A DNA stretch of 64,000 nt from assembly GCF_015354055.1 (NCBI RefSeq), contig NZ_JACHTM010000003.1, forward strand, positions 277,501 through 341,500. Direction: 5' to 3'. Shown piece after piece: positions 10,662 to 20,081 of this stretch. The notes beneath the pieces are model-generated. The model was not told where the DNA came from. It did not search any database and saw nothing but the letters and a program-made list of their open reading frames with translations. A program made the translations under genes and the position numbers. Source of the DNA: Thermaurantiacus tibetensis. GTDB taxonomy: Bacteria > Pseudomonadota > Alphaproteobacteria > Sphingomonadales > Sphingomonadaceae. Position 1 is the stretch's first letter; every line of letters begins with the position of its first letter.

Positions 10662-11476
10662 CAGGTCAGCATCCTCGGGTCGAAGTTGAGCTCGAACTCC
10701 CGCCACTCGCGGTAGAGCTCGGGCGGAAGCTCGAGCGGCGTGCAGCGCAGGACCGCGCGCCGGGCCGTCTCGACGAAGGCGCGGGCATAGGCCGCGTTGG
10801 CCTCGGTCGCGCCGGTCTGGCTCACGAACTCGGGCGGCGCGGCGAGCGAACCGTCGCGGTTGAGGCGGATGCGGAGCACCACCGTCATGCCCTTCACGTC
10901 CTCGCCGCCCACCGGCGGGTTCCAGCAGGGCGCGATCTGCGCGCGAATGGCAGCCTCGAGGGTGGCGAGCGCCCGCGGGCCTGGCGCACCCGGCGCCGCG
11001 CCCTCAGCCCCTGCCTCGATGCCCCGGGGCGGGCGGCGGGGGCTCTTCGTGGCAGAGCGGTCGATGAGGGCCTCGAGCGCGCGGGCGTCGAACGGCTGCG
11101 GCGCTGTCGCGGGCGCGGGCGCGGGCGCGGGGCGCAACTGGGGGCGCTCCGGCTCGCGCGGCACCGCCTCCTGCGGCGCGCGGTCACGCGGAACGGGGGG
11201 CGGTGCCGGCGCCGGAGCTGGGGCAAGCTCGGGCGGCGGCGCTGGCGGCGCGAGCGGCTCGGGCTCGGGCGGCGCGAGCGGCTCGGGCGCGGGCGCAGGC
11301 GGCGCAGGCGGCGCGGGCGCGGGGGTTGAGGTGACCGGGCCGATCTCCACGAACTCGACCGGCGTCACGTCATCGCCGGCAAAGGGCGGCGGCGCGTGGC
11401 GGATTGCAAGCGACAGCGCGGCGAGCAGCGCAAGGTGCCCGGCCGCAGCGACGGCGAGCGCGCGGCCTTCGGTCAC
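10661..11476 (-). CDS. tolA: TolA-like energy transducer of the Tol-Pal system
   Basis: A 271-residue protein with one N-terminal transmembrane helix (ALAVAAAGHLALLAALSLAI), a long Pro/Ala/Glu-rich periplasmic spacer (about residues 50-125, many P-A-P and P-E-P-x repeats), and a C-terminal TonB/TolA-type domain (about 165-268: AIRAQIAPCWNPPVGGEDVKGMTVV...). This spans the periplasm to carry proton-motive energy from TolQR to TolB/Pal. Sequence similarity among TolA proteins is low; position between tolR and tolB makes the call. The start overlaps tolR by 4 bases. Confidence 0.92.
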   Translation of the reverse strand: MTEGRALAVAAAGHLALLAALSLAIRHAPPPFAGDDVTPVEFVEIGPVTSTPAPAPPAPPAPAPEPLAPPEPEPLAPPAPPPELAPAPAPAPPPVPRDRAPQEAVPREPERPQLRPAPAPAPATAPQPFDARALEALIDRSATKSPRRPPRGIEAGAEGAAPGAPGPRALATLEAAIRAQIAPCWNPPVGGEDVKGMTVVLRIRLNRDGSLAAPPEFVSQTGATEANAAYARAFVETARRAVLRCTPLELPPELYREWREFELNFDPRMLT

Positions 11477-11925
11477 CGGGAGCTCGCGGGCTCGCGCCGC
11501 GGGCGGTTGACGAGCGCGACGCGGGTGAAGCCGGCGCCGGTCACGTCGGCAAGAAGCGCGGCGACCTCGCCATAGGGAATGGCGGCATCGGCGCGGATCA
11601 CGACCCTCGCCTCGGGTCCCCGCGCGGCGCGGATGGCAGCCAGACGGGCCGCGAAGGCCTCGGGCGCGAGGGTCTCCTCGCCGATCTGCCGCTCGCCCGT
11701 GCGCGTGAGCGTGATGGCCAGCGGCTCGTCATCGGCGGGAAGAGCCTTGGCCGACGTCTCCGGCAGGTCGACAGCCGTCCCCGTCACCAGAAGCGGGGCT
11801 GCCACCATGAAGATGATGAGGAGAACCAGCATCACGTCGACGAGCGGCGTCACGTTGATCTCCGACATGGGCGCCCGCCGCCGCCGGCCGCGCCCTCCGG
11901 AAAGAGTCGGCACGCCCATCGCCAT
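11473..11925 (-). CDS. tolR: TolR, ExbD/TolR-family proton-channel subunit
   Basis: A 150-residue inner-membrane protein with a basic cytoplasmic N-terminus (GGRGRRRRAPMSEINVTPLVD), one transmembrane helix VDVMLVLLIIFMVAAPLL carrying the essential proton-binding aspartate (VD at about residue 30), and a periplasmic domain. Partners: TolQ and TolA. The start ATG shares a base with the tolQ stop (TGATG); an alternative ATG lies two codons in. All family landmarks are present. Confidence 0.95.
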   Translation of the reverse strand: MAMGVPTLSGGRGRRRRAPMSEINVTPLVDVMLVLLIIFMVAAPLLVTGTAVDLPETSAKALPADDEPLAITLTRTGERQIGEETLAPEAFAARLAAIRAARGPEARVVIRADAAIPYGEVAALLADVTGAGFTRVALVNRPRREPASSR

Positions 11926-12617
11926 CAGCCGCCCTCCTGGTCGAGCTCGCGCGAGAGCATGGCGTGGAAGGCCGCCGAGAAGGCCAGGAGCCGGTCCTCG
12001 AGGCGCGAGATGACATGGAGGAGGCGGTTGTAGCCGATGACGGCGGGAATGGCGGCAAACAGGCCGATGGCGGTTGCGAACAGCGCCTCGGCGATGCCGG
12101 GTGCGACGACGGCGAGGCTCGTGTTCTGCGTCTGGCCGATGGCGATGAAGGCGCGCATGATGCCCCAGACCGTGCCGAACAGGCCAACGAAGGGGGCGAC
12201 CGCGCCGATCGTTGCCAGCACGTTGAGCCGGTCGGAGAGGTCGGAGACCGAGCGGTCGATCGAGGCCGCCATCACGCTGGCGAGGCGGGCCCGAACGCCC
12301 TCGCGGTCGATGACGCGGCGGCCATCGGTCGAGGCCTTCCACTCGTCCATGCCGGCGCGGAACAGCGCGGCGGCCGGGTGATCGCCACGCCCGCCGCCGA
12401 TGTCGTCGAGCGTCCGCGCGTTCCAGAAGCGGGCCTCGAACTGGGCGACCTCGCGGCGGAGGCGGGCGAGCAGGCGGGAGCGCTCGAGGATGATGGCCCA
12501 CGACCAGACCGAGGCCGCGAGCAGCCCGAGCATCACCAGCTTCACGACGATGTCGGCCTCGAGAAAGAGCGCGAGCGGCGACATGCCGGCCGCCGGGGTC
12601 ATCACCAGCTTGTCCAC
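11925..12617 (-). CDS. tolQ: TolQ, MotA/TolQ/ExbB proton-channel subunit
   Basis: A protein of about 230 residues with three transmembrane helices (VVKLVMLGLLAASVWSWAII near the start; LNVLATIGAVAPFVGLFGTVWGIM; AEALFATAIGLFAAIPAVIGYN), including the conserved A-P-F-V-G-L-x-G-T-V-W-G-I-M segment. The start is put at a GTG because GGAAAGG sits 5 nt upstream; the first ATG, five codons later at 12602, has no properly spaced site. First membrane gene of the tol set and one base overlapping tolR. Confidence 0.95.
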   Translation of the reverse strand: MDKLVMTPAAGMSPLALFLEADIVVKLVMLGLLAASVWSWAIILERSRLLARLRREVAQFEARFWNARTLDDIGGGRGDHPAAALFRAGMDEWKASTDGRRVIDREGVRARLASVMAASIDRSVSDLSDRLNVLATIGAVAPFVGLFGTVWGIMRAFIAIGQTQNTSLAVVAPGIAEALFATAIGLFAAIPAVIGYNRLLHVISRLEDRLLAFSAAFHAMLSRELDQEGG

Positions 12618-12718
12618 GCGTGCCTTTCCGCCTCTCCGGTTTCCCGACCCGCTGCCCGCCGAGACCGCCAGGACCACGGTTGCGCCGCCGGGGCCGCCGC
12701 CCCTGTTGCGCCTGCTCT

Positions 12719-13132
12719 TTATGCGGCCTGAACGGAGCCGCTCAAGGCGCGATAGAGGCGGAGCCAATGGGCCGGCTGCCGGCGCGGCCGGCCGTCGGGG
12801 CCGAGGAAGGCGGCGCGCACGCGGGCCTCGACGAGGCGCTCCTCTCCGCGGCGGATGCGCTGGTCCATGGTGACGGTTGCCGCACCCACGCCGAGGCAGC
12901 GGGTCTCGACCACGAGATCGTCGTCGAGCCGGGCGGGCGCGGCGAAGCGCAGCGCCATGTCGGCCACCGCATAGACGCCGGTGCCGGCCGCGAAGGCAGC
13001 GCGCTGGTCGATTCCGAGAAGGCGCAGCAGGTCGGACCGCGCCCGCTCCATGAACCGGAGGTAGTTGGCGTGGTAGACGATGCCGGAGAGGTCGGTGTCC
13101 TCGAAGTAGACGCGCACCGGAAACCGGTGCAC
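12719..13132 (-). CDS. ybgC: YbgC-like acyl-CoA thioesterase of the Tol-Pal cluster
   Basis: A hot-dog-fold thioesterase of about 137 residues. The motif VYFEDTDLSGIVYHANYLRF contains the catalytic Asp of the 4-hydroxybenzoyl-CoA thioesterase/YbgC family, followed by FMERARSDLLR. No ATG is available in frame between the rplS stop and this motif; the GTG was selected because GAGG lies 5 nt upstream. YbgC proteins hydrolyse short acyl-CoAs and are almost always first in the tol-pal operon, as here (102 bases before tolQ). It lies 29 bases after rplS. Confidence 0.92.
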   Translation of the reverse strand: MHRFPVRVYFEDTDLSGIVYHANYLRFMERARSDLLRLLGIDQRAAFAAGTGVYAVADMALRFAAPARLDDDLVVETRCLGVGAATVTMDQRIRRGEERLVEARVRAAFLGPDGRPRRQPAHWLRLYRALSGSVQAA

Positions 13133-13161
13133 GCCCGCCTCGATGGTGCCGCTTGCCGGGC

Positions 13162-13590
13162 TCAGGCTTCGGCGCCCGAGTCCGCGCCGGCCTCGGCGGA
13201 CGTGCCGGGCGCGGCCTCCGCGCCGGCCCGGGCATCGCGGCGCTCGGCGATCCGGGCCGACTTCCCCGACCTGCCGCGCAGATAGTAGAGCTTCGCGCGG
13301 CGGACGACGCCGCGGCGGACGACCTCGATCGACTCGATCGCGGGCGAATAGAGCGGGAAGACGCGCTCCACCCCTTCGCCGAAGCTCACCTTGCGCACCG
13401 TGAAGTTGGAGCCCATCCCCTTGTTCGAGCGGGCGATGCACACGCCCTCGAAATACTGGATGCGGGTGCGGTCCCCTTCCTTGACCTTCACCCCCACGCG
13501 GAGCGTGTCCCCGGCGCGGAACTCCGGCACCGGCCGCCGCGCGGCGAGCTTCGCGATCTGTTCGGCCTCGATCGTCTGCAGCAGGTTCAT
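13162..13590 (-). CDS. rplS: 50S ribosomal protein L19
   Basis: L19, at the 30S/50S interface. The 142-residue protein begins [15 protein letters not shown] and has the standard core ([73 protein letters not shown]). The C-terminal 25 residues are an Ala/Gly/Glu-rich extension ([21 protein letters not shown]) beyond the usual length. Its start overlaps the trmD stop by 4 bases, continuing the classical rpsP-rimM-trmD-rplS operon. Confidence 0.97.
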   Translation of the reverse strand: MNLLQTIEAEQIAKLAARRPVPEFRAGDTLRVGVKVKEGDRTRIQYFEGVCIARSNKGMGSNFTVRKVSFGEGVERVFPLYSPAIESIEVVRRGVVRRAKLYYLRGRSGKSARIAERRDARAGAEAAPGTSAEAGADSGAEA

Positions 13591-14363
13591 CGTTCGTCTC
13601 CGTCGCCGCCCGGACCCTTGGGGCGGCGTTGCCGTTGCGCGGCAGAGGGCGGCGATGCGGGGGTGGCCTTCAGGTGCGCCTCCCACAGGTCGGGCCGCCA
13701 TGCCCGGGTATCGCTCTCCGCCCGGGCGCGACGCCAGGCTTCGACCGCTCCATGGTTCCCGGAGCGCAACACCTCCGGAATGCCATGCCCCTCGAAGTCG
13801 AGGGGGCGCGTGTAGTGCGGGTGCTCGAGAAGCCCGGTCTCGAAGCTTTCCTCGACCCCGCTCTGGGCCGCGCCCATTACGCCGGGGAGAAGGCGGACGC
13901 AAGCATCGAGGAGGGCAAGGGCGGCGATCTCGCCCCCTGAGAGCACGATGTCGGCAAGGCAGAAGGGCTCGACCTGGCGGGCGGCGAAGATGCGCTCGTC
14001 GAGGCCCTCGAACCGGCCGCACAGCAGGATGACGCCAGGCCCTCCGGCGAGCGCGCGGACGCGCGCCTGGGTGAGGCGTGGCCCCCGCGGCGTGGGGGCG
14101 AGGACGGGAAGCCCGGGGTGACGGGCGCGCGCGGCGTCGACGGCGCGGGCCATCACGTCGACGCGGAGCACCATGCCAGGGCCGCCGCCGGCCGGCGTGT
14201 CGTCGACCGAGCGGTGGCGGTCGGTCGCGAAGTCGCGCAGCTGCAGGGTCTCGAGCGACCAGACCCCTTCGGCGAGTGCCCGGCCGGCAAGGCTCTCACC
14301 CAGCGGGCCCGGGAACATCCCGGGAAAGAGAGTGATGACGCTGGCGTGCCAGGGGGCCGCCAT
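13587..14363 (-). CDS. trmD: tRNA (guanine37-N1)-methyltransferase
   Basis: TrmD methylates G37 next to the anticodon, preventing frameshifting. The 258-residue SPOUT enzyme shows [13 protein letters not shown] near the N-terminus, the knot loops [12 protein letters not shown] and [14 protein letters not shown] (SAM-binding), and [24 protein letters not shown]. The C-terminal tail is a Pro/Arg-rich extension. The ATG lies one base after the rimM stop; longer readings overlap rimM. Between rimM and rplS in the standard operon. Confidence 0.96.
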   Translation of the reverse strand: MAAPWHASVITLFPGMFPGPLGESLAGRALAEGVWSLETLQLRDFATDRHRSVDDTPAGGGPGMVLRVDVMARAVDAARARHPGLPVLAPTPRGPRLTQARVRALAGGPGVILLCGRFEGLDERIFAARQVEPFCLADIVLSGGEIAALALLDACVRLLPGVMGAAQSGVEESFETGLLEHPHYTRPLDFEGHGIPEVLRSGNHGAVEAWRRARAESDTRAWRPDLWEAHLKATPASPPSAAQRQRRPKGPGGDGDER

Positions 14364-14364
14364 C

Positions 14365-14919
14365 TCAGACCTCGAGCCAGACCGGGTCGATGACGAGGGG
14401 GTCGGCAAGCTTGGGCACGGCCTCGCGGGTGAACGGCACGAGCACGGTGCGGCCGTCGGGCCGGGCCACCTCGAGAAGGTCCGAGGCGCCATAGTTCGCC
14501 ATGGCCACCACCCGGCCGGCAGGCGCGCCATCGGGCGTCACGACCGCGCGGCCGATGAGATCCACCCAGTAAACTTCGCCTTCGCAAAGCGGCGGCAGCG
14601 CCGCGCGCGGCACCGTGAGCTCGGCGCCGCGCAGCGCCTCGGCTGCGGAGCGATCGACCACCTCGGCAAAGCGGGCGATGGGGCCGGAAGGTCCCTCCCG
14701 CACTGCCTCGAGGGTGAGCGTGCGGCCGCCGGCGTCGAACGTGCGGTGGGCAGCGAAGCTCGCGAGGCTCTCGGCGAAGAGCTTCAGGCGGACCTCGCCG
14801 CGGATGCCGTGGGCGCCGGCGACGGCGGCCAGCGCAACCGGCCGCCCGGCGGAACCCGCCTCGGCCGGGCCCGCCCCTGCGTGGCCCGCCCCTCTCTCGC
14901 CCGCCTCAGGCGTCGGCAC
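14365..14919 (-). CDS. rimM: Ribosome maturation factor RimM
   Basis: RimM assists assembly of the 30S head domain via S19. The 184-residue protein starts with a Gly/Ala-rich leader (about 25 residues, likely disordered), then the RimM N-terminal barrel ([21 protein letters not shown]) and a PRC-barrel C-terminal domain ([21 protein letters not shown] ... [19 protein letters not shown]). Its 5' end overlaps rpsP by 14 bases; a start nearer the conserved VALAAV segment is possible. Confidence 0.94.
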   Translation of the reverse strand: MPTPEAGERGAGHAGAGPAEAGSAGRPVALAAVAGAHGIRGEVRLKLFAESLASFAAHRTFDAGGRTLTLEAVREGPSGPIARFAEVVDRSAAEALRGAELTVPRAALPPLCEGEVYWVDLIGRAVVTPDGAPAGRVVAMANYGASDLLEVARPDGRTVLVPFTREAVPKLADPLVIDPVWLEV

Positions 14920-15280
14920 CCTCGGCCGAAGCCTCGGCGGCCGCGGCCGCCTTCGCCGCGCGGGCCTCGGCCCGTTCCTTCGCCTTCTCGCCGGGCTCGC
15001 CCTTCTTCGGGTTCATCCGCGCGGGCCGGGGGCGGACTCCGGCGGCGTCGAGGAAGCGGGCGACCCGGTCGGTCGGCTGCGCACCCTTCGCCAGCCATTC
15101 CCGCGCCCGCTCGGCATCGAGCGTGACGCGCTGCTCCGAGTCCTTCGGGAGCAACGGGTTGTAGGTGCCGAGCTTCTCGATGAAGCGGCCGTCGCGGGGG
15201 CTGCGGCTGTCGGCCACGACGATGCGGTAGACCGGCCGCTTCTTGGCGCCGCCGCGCGCCAGCCGGATCGAAAGTGCCAT
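14906..15280 (-). CDS. rpsP: 30S ribosomal protein S16
   Basis: S16, needed for 30S assembly. The first 80 residues are the conserved core ([56 protein letters not shown]). A C-terminal Lys/Glu/Ala-rich tail (about residues 88-124) extends it past the 80-90 residues of many bacteria, a feature common in alphaproteobacteria. Starts 10 bases downstream of the ffh stop. Confidence 0.97.
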   Translation of the reverse strand: MALSIRLARGGAKKRPVYRIVVADSRSPRDGRFIEKLGTYNPLLPKDSEQRVTLDAERAREWLAKGAQPTDRVARFLDAAGVRPRPARMNPKKGEPGEKAKERAEARAAKAAAAAEASAEGADA

Positions 15281-15290
15281 CAGGTGTCTC

Positions 15291-16742
15291 CTATCGCTTG
15301 AAACGGATGTTGCCGGGCAGGCCCGGCGGAAGCCCGGGCCCGCCGAGCCCGGGGGGAAGGCCGGGTGGAAGCAGGCCTGGCGGGGGCGCGGCCCCCGCCT
15401 CTGCCCCGCCGCCGAACAGCCCTGCGAGCGCCTTCATGCCGCCCATCTTCTTCAGCCGCTTCATGGCGGTTGCCATGTCGGCGTGCATCTTGAGCAGGCG
15501 GTTGACCTCCTGGACGGTGGTGCCCGAGCCCTTGGCGATGCGGATCTTGCGCCGCGCGTTCAGGATCTCGGGGCGGGCCCGCTCCTTCGGAGTCATCGAG
15601 AGGATGATCGCCTCCATCCGGCCGATGGTGCGGTCATCGACGCCGGCCTGCTTCATGGCGGCCTGCGCCTTGCCGAGCCCCGGCAGCAGGGAGGCGAGCA
15701 CGCCGAGCCCGCCCATCCGCTTCATCTGCCGGAACTGGGCGAGGAGGTCGGTCATGTCGAAGCCGCCCTTGGCGAGCTTCGCTGCCATCCGCTCGGCCTC
15801 GGCGGCATCCAGCGTCTCGGCCGCGCGCTCGACGAGGCTCACCACGTCGCCCATGCCGAGGATGCGGCCTGCCGCGCGCTCAGGGTGGAAGGGCTCGAGC
15901 GCGTCGAGCTTCTCGCCGGTGCCGACGAACTTGATGGGCTTGCCCGTCACCTCCCGCATCGAGAGGGCCGCGCCGCCGCGCGCGTCGCCGTCCATGCGCG
16001 TGAGGATCACGCCGGTGAGCGGCACGCGGCCGGTAAAGCTCGCCGCGACATTGACGGCATCCTGGCCGGTCAGCGCATCGACGACGAGCAGCACCTCGTG
16101 CGGCGCAGTCGCTGCCGCCACCGCCTCCATCTCGGCCATGAGCTGCTCGTCCACATGGAGCCGGCCGGCAGTGTCGAGGAGGAGGACATCGAAGCCCTGA
16201 AGCCGGGCCGCTTCCCGGGCGCGGCGGGCGATGTCGGTCGGCTGCTGGCCGGGGATGATGGGCAGCGTCGCCACCTTCGCCTGCTCGCCGAGGATGGCGA
16301 GCTGCTGCTGGGCCGCCGGCCGGTTCACGTCGAGCGAGGCCATCAGCACCTTCTTGCGGCGCTTCTCGGCAAGGTGCTTTGCGAGCTTGGCCGTCGTCGT
16401 CGTCTTGCCCGAGCCCTGGAGCCCCACCATCATGACGATGGCGGGCGGCGGCACGTCGACGGCAAGGTCCGCTGCCTCGGCCCCCAGCGTCTCGACGAGC
16501 GTGTCGTGGACGATCTTGACGACCTGCTGGCCCGGCGTGACGGACTTCAGCACCTCCGCGCCGACGGCGCGTTCGGTCGCCCTGTCGATGAAGCTGCGGA
16601 CGACGGGGAGCGCGACGTCGGCCTCGAGGAGGGCGATGCGCACCTCGCGCATGGCCGCGCGGACCTCGAGCTCGCTCAGTGCGCCGCGGCCGCGCAGCTT
16701 GTCGAAGACCGCGTTCAGGCGATCGGACAGGCTTTCGAACAC
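15291..16742 (-). CDS. ffh: Signal recognition particle protein Ffh
   Basis: SRP54 GTPase binding 4.5S RNA and signal peptides to target membrane proteins co-translationally. The 483-residue protein has the N domain, the G domain with [15 protein letters not shown] (G1) and [10 protein letters not shown] (G3), [12 protein letters not shown], and a C-terminal methionine-rich M domain ([33 protein letters not shown]), ending in a Gly/Pro-rich tail. The start is a GTG ([13 protein letters not shown]) preceded by GGAAGGAAG; no ATG fits the family N-terminus. Leads the ribosomal operon. Confidence 0.96.
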   Translation of the reverse strand: MFESLSDRLNAVFDKLRGRGALSELEVRAAMREVRIALLEADVALPVVRSFIDRATERAVGAEVLKSVTPGQQVVKIVHDTLVETLGAEAADLAVDVPPPAIVMMVGLQGSGKTTTTAKLAKHLAEKRRKKVLMASLDVNRPAAQQQLAILGEQAKVATLPIIPGQQPTDIARRAREAARLQGFDVLLLDTAGRLHVDEQLMAEMEAVAAATAPHEVLLVVDALTGQDAVNVAASFTGRVPLTGVILTRMDGDARGGAALSMREVTGKPIKFVGTGEKLDALEPFHPERAAGRILGMGDVVSLVERAAETLDAAEAERMAAKLAKGGFDMTDLLAQFRQMKRMGGLGVLASLLPGLGKAQAAMKQAGVDDRTIGRMEAIILSMTPKERARPEILNARRKIRIAKGSGTTVQEVNRLLKMHADMATAMKRLKKMGGMKALAGLFGGGAEAGAAPPPGLLPPGLPPGLGGPGLPPGLPGNIRFKR

Positions 16743-16891
16743 GCCGGCGCTTCCTTCCTTCGCGGCTTGGGCCGCGCACCCAAATGCCAAGCGCGCCGGC
16801 GGGCGAAGCCTCGCTGACCGGCGTGCATCCTCGGACGCTCGAAAACAGGTTCCGGGCGGGCTGTCCGGCTAGCGGGAAGCGGGGGCAGAAG

Positions 16892-18421
16892 TCAAGGTGC
16901 AGCGCGCCGGGCGGCAAGTGCCGCGAGGTTCGCCTCGTGGTCGGCACGCTCGAGCCGATAGAGGGAGAGGACCGCGATCATCGCGAGCCAGAGCGCGAGC
17001 ACGGTCGGCGCGTAGAGCGCGCCGAGGCGCAGCGAGACCGCCTCGGGCACCTGCGAGGGGTCGAGCCCCTCGCGCAAGCCCGCAGCGGCGAGCAGCAGGG
17101 AGGCAACGGTGACCCCGATGCCGGTCACCGCCTTGCGGCTGAAGCTGACGGCCGCGAAGAAGGTGCCCTCCGAGCGGCGGCCGGTCCGGAGCTCCGCCTG
17201 CTCGACGAGGTCGGCGATCATGGCCGCGGAGAGGATCTGGAAGGCGATGATGAGACCGACGTCGAGCACGGTCGCGGTGGCAACGATCCAGAAGACCCAC
17301 GGCGCCTCGGCTGCCGAGGGAAGGATGCCGGCCACCCGCAGCAGGATGGGAAGCGGCGCACCAAGAAAGGCGACGAGGCCGACGGCGATTGCGCCCCGGC
17401 GCTTGCCGAGACGGCGGCTCACGGCGGGCGCGACGAGACCGCCGAGGAGGGCGGAGAGGAAGATGCCGAGCGTGAGAAGCGCGATCTGCTGGCTCGAGAA
17501 GCGCCAGAAGAAGATGTTGAGGTAGAAGGCAAGGCTGGCGGCAAGCCCGGAGGCGACGGCCCCGAAGAGCGTGGCGACGAAGAGGGCCATGAAGGAGCGC
17601 GTGCCAAGCGTCTCGCTGAGGTCGCGCAAGAACCGGCCGGGCGAGACCGGCCGGCGCGGCGGCGGCGGCATGAGGTGGGGAATGCGCGCGTGGGTGCCGA
17701 GCGCGCAGGTCATGACGGAGAGAAAGATGACGGCAGCGGCCACGAGGCCGAAGACGCGGTAGGCCTCGGGGTTGAAGCGGCCGTCGGCAATCGCGGCCGT
17801 GGCGAAGGCCGGGAAGATGGCGCCGAAGGTGAGGACCGTCATGGCGTTCCCGCCGGTCCAGCCGAAGTAGAAGCGCAGCGACAGGAGCGACGCCCGCTGG
17901 TCATAGTCCTGCGTGAGCTCGGGGGTAAGCGCCGAGCTCGGCACCTCGAAGAAGGTCATGAAGGTGCGGATGGTGACGGCCAGGAGCAGCAGGTACCAGA
18001 AGAGGGCCGTCTGGCTCCAGCCAAGCGGCGGGCTCCAGAGGAAGAAGAAGGCGAGCGGCAGCGGGATGGCGGCGGCATACATGAAGGGGTGGCGGCGGCC
18101 GAGGCGGGAGCGGGTGTTGTCGGACCAGGTGCCGACCAGCGGATCGGAGACGGCATCGAGCAGCAGGGCAACGGTGATGGCAAGGCCGACGAGGCGTGCA
18201 TCAAGGCCGACGACCTGGCTGTAGAAGAGCAGCAGGAAGTAGCTGAAGCCGTTTTCCTTGACCCCGTTGGCAACCGCACCGAGGCCGAAGGCGAGGCGGG
18301 TGCCGAGCCGGACCGGCGGCAGGGTCGCGGCCGGCGCAGCAGAGGGAGCGACCGCGCTGGCCGCGCTGGCGTCAGGCTGCAGCGGCTGGTGCAGCGCCCG
18401 TCCTCCTTCTCCCGCAGCCAA
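16892..18421 (-). CDS. GPH-family sugar:cation symporter (MelB-like MFS)
   Basis: A roughly 500-residue membrane protein with about 12 helices. GPH/MelB features: DAVSDPLVGTWSDNTRSRLGRRHPFMY (the D-x-x-x-D-P cation-site helix and following loop) and the second-half SRRLGKRRGAIAVG. Substrate unknown; glycosides/oligosaccharides are usual in the family. Start uncertain: the longest reading uses TTG, while a strong AAGGAGG lies inside it, followed about 7 nt later by a CTG at 18394, which could be the true start. The conserved part begins around residue 38 (LGTRLAFGLGAVANGVKENG). Stands alone, with stops of ffh upstream on the same strand. Confidence 0.88.
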   Translation of the reverse strand: MAAGEGGRALHQPLQPDASAASAVAPSAAPAATLPPVRLGTRLAFGLGAVANGVKENGFSYFLLLFYSQVVGLDARLVGLAITVALLLDAVSDPLVGTWSDNTRSRLGRRHPFMYAAAIPLPLAFFFLWSPPLGWSQTALFWYLLLLAVTIRTFMTFFEVPSSALTPELTQDYDQRASLLSLRFYFGWTGGNAMTVLTFGAIFPAFATAAIADGRFNPEAYRVFGLVAAAVIFLSVMTCALGTHARIPHLMPPPPRRPVSPGRFLRDLSETLGTRSFMALFVATLFGAVASGLAASLAFYLNIFFWRFSSQQIALLTLGIFLSALLGGLVAPAVSRRLGKRRGAIAVGLVAFLGAPLPILLRVAGILPSAAEAPWVFWIVATATVLDVGLIIAFQILSAAMIADLVEQAELRTGRRSEGTFFAAVSFSRKAVTGIGVTVASLLLAAAGLREGLDPSQVPEAVSLRLGALYAPTVLALWLAMIAVLSLYRLERADHEANLAALAARRAAP

Positions 18422-18463
18422 GCCTAGGGTCGGCGCGCGGCGGGAGCAAGACGGACGCAGCCC

Positions 18464-18919
18464 TCACACATAGGCGATGAAGCGGCCGAGCGTCGCCGTG
18501 GCGAGCCAGAGCAGGAGCGACGCGAGCGCCAGAGCGCGGAGGAGGGGCGTGGGCGGGCCGCCCCGCCACCGGGCACGGAACGCAAGCGCGTTCAGGAGGG
18601 CTGCCGCGATGAGCGCGAGCTTCCAGCGGAAGGCGGGGTTGCCGACGAGCGCGCGGGCGTCGGCAGCGAAGAGCAGCGCGCCGGTCAGCGCCAGGAGGGC
18701 AAGGCCGGCAAGCCCGAGCGGGGTCAGCGCGCGGGCCAGTGCGGAAAGCGGCAGCGCGGGAAAGGCGCCCAGCAGGCGAAGGTCGAGAAGGCCGATGCTG
18801 CCCAGAAGCAGCACGAGCCCGAGCAGGTGGAGGCTGTTGGCGACCGGGTAGGCGAGGGTGGAGGAACGCATCCAGGCCCCGAGCGCCGAGGCCTCGGCCG
18901 CGGCGGCGAGCGCCTCCAC
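18464..18919 (-). CDS. Four-helix membrane protein, DUF6644-like
   Basis: A 151-residue integral membrane protein with about four hydrophobic helices (SLHLLGLVLLLGSIGLLDLRLLG; LGLAGLALLALTGALLF; WKLALIAAALLNALAF; LASLLLWLATATLGRFIAYV). The conserved histidine in the first helix (NSLHLLG) and the W-x-x-x-A start resemble the DUF6644 family. Function unknown. It follows the exported DUF6152-like protein by 7 bases, so the two are probably co-transcribed and may act together at the membrane. Confidence 0.75.
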   Translation of the reverse strand: MEALAAAAEASALGAWMRSSTLAYPVANSLHLLGLVLLLGSIGLLDLRLLGAFPALPLSALARALTPLGLAGLALLALTGALLFAADARALVGNPAFRWKLALIAAALLNALAFRARWRGGPPTPLLRALALASLLLWLATATLGRFIAYV

Positions 18920-18926
18920 CGGCCTG

Positions 18927-19292
18927 TCAGCGCAGCTCGACGGTCTTGCCGCCGACCACGATGCGCTCGATCCGCATCTCCTTCGTGCCGTCGCTGCGCG
19001 GATAGCCGATAAGGGTCACGCTCTGGCCGCGGTCGATCATGTCCTTCGAGAGGCCCCGGTTCTCCATCCGCGCGGTAGGCGCGAGGATCACGTCCCAGCG
19101 CGCGCCCCGAAAGACGATCTTCGCGGTCGCGTGCGGGTTGGCCCAGTCGAGGTCGGTGAGCGCGGCCGTCACCTCGAGCAGCTGGCCCGCATCATAGGAC
19201 GACCAGCCGTGGTGAGCGGCAGCCGGCGAGAGCGGCAGGGAAACCGCGAGGAGAAGGGCGACAAGCACGGGGCGGGCGGGCGTTCGGCGCAT
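18927..19292 (-). CDS. Exported small protein, DUF6152-like
   Basis: A 121-residue precursor with signal peptide (PVLVALLLAVSLPLSPAAAHHGW, cleavage likely after AAA or AHH) and a small beta-rich domain of the DUF6152 type: HHGWSSYD at the mature N-terminus, LDWANPHATAKI, LIGYPRSDGTKEMRIERIVV. The adjacent histidines after cleavage and W-x-N-P-H are typical. Role unknown; metal binding is only suggested by the histidines. The start ATG is preceded by AAGGGAAG and lies divergent from tacO (45-base gap). Confidence 0.8.
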   Translation of the reverse strand: MRRTPARPVLVALLLAVSLPLSPAAAHHGWSSYDAGQLLEVTAALTDLDWANPHATAKIVFRGARWDVILAPTARMENRGLSKDMIDRGQSVTLIGYPRSDGTKEMRIERIVVGGKTVELR

Positions 19293-19337
19293 TGGGCTTC
19301 CCTTTTCAGGCGGCCATTGCGGCGGTAGAGCGCGGCC

Positions 19338-20081
19338 ATGGCAGGCCATTCCAAGTTCAAGAACATCATGTACCGGAAGGGCGCGCAGGATGCCAAGCGC
19401 TCCCGCCTCTTCTCGAAGCTCGCCCGCGAGATCACGACTGCCGCCAAGGGCGGCAACCCCGACCCGGCGTTCAACCCGCGCCTGCGGGCCGTGATCGCGA
19501 CCGCCAAGGCCAACTCGATGCCCAAGGAGAACATCGAACGCGCGCTCCGGAAGGCCGAGGGCAACGAGGCCGAGACCTACGAGGAGATCCGCTACGAGGG
19601 CTTCGGCCCCGGCGGCGTCGCCCTCATCGTCGAGGCGCTGACCGACAACCGCAACCGCACGGCCACCGACGTGCGCACCGCGTTTGCCAAGAACGGCGGC
19701 AACGTCGGCGCCTCCGGCTCGGTGGCGCACCAGTTCGACCGGCTCGGCCTCATCACCTATCCGGCCTCTGCCGGAAGCCCGGAGGCGGTGTTCGAGGCCG
19801 CGCTCGAGGCGGGTGCGGAGGACGTGGAGAGCGGGGAGGATGTCCACGAGATCTGGACTGCGCCCGACGCGCTCCACGAGGTGGCAAAGGCCCTCGAGGC
19901 CCGGCTCGGCGAACCCCAGGGCGCGAAGCTCGCCTGGCGGCCGCGGACGCTCGTCGAGGTCTCGGCAGACGACGCGCGGCTCCTCATGAAGCTGATCGAC
20001 GCGCTCGAGGACTCCGACGACGTCCAGGCGGTCTACGGCAACCACGACATGACCGACGAGGTGGCGGACGCGCTGGCATGA
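19338..20081 (+). CDS. YebC/PmpR-family translation/transcription factor (TACO1-like)
   Basis: A 247-residue YebC-family protein. N-terminus [20 protein letters not shown] and the segments [20 protein letters not shown] and [19 protein letters not shown] are family signatures; length is typical. YebC proteins were described as DNA-binding regulators; work on homologues points to relief of ribosome stalling at proline stretches. In this window it sits first in a run with ruvCAB (4-base overlap with ruvC), its most common bacterial context. Confidence 0.95.
   Translation: MAGHSKFKNIMYRKGAQDAKRSRLFSKLAREITTAAKGGNPDPAFNPRLRAVIATAKANSMPKENIERALRKAEGNEAETYEEIRYEGFGPGGVALIVEALTDNRNRTATDVRTAFAKNGGNVGASGSVAHQFDRLGLITYPASAGSPEAVFEAALEAGAEDVESGEDVHEIWTAPDALHEVAKALEARLGEPQGAKLAWRPRTLVEVSADDARLLMKLIDALEDSDDVQAVYGNHDMTDEVADALA

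Noticed and set aside
16679-18427. A 582-codon plus-strand open frame over the GPH symporter
   Set aside because: Reads as Glu/Gly/Arg repeats without motifs; the minus-strand frame encodes a clear transporter.
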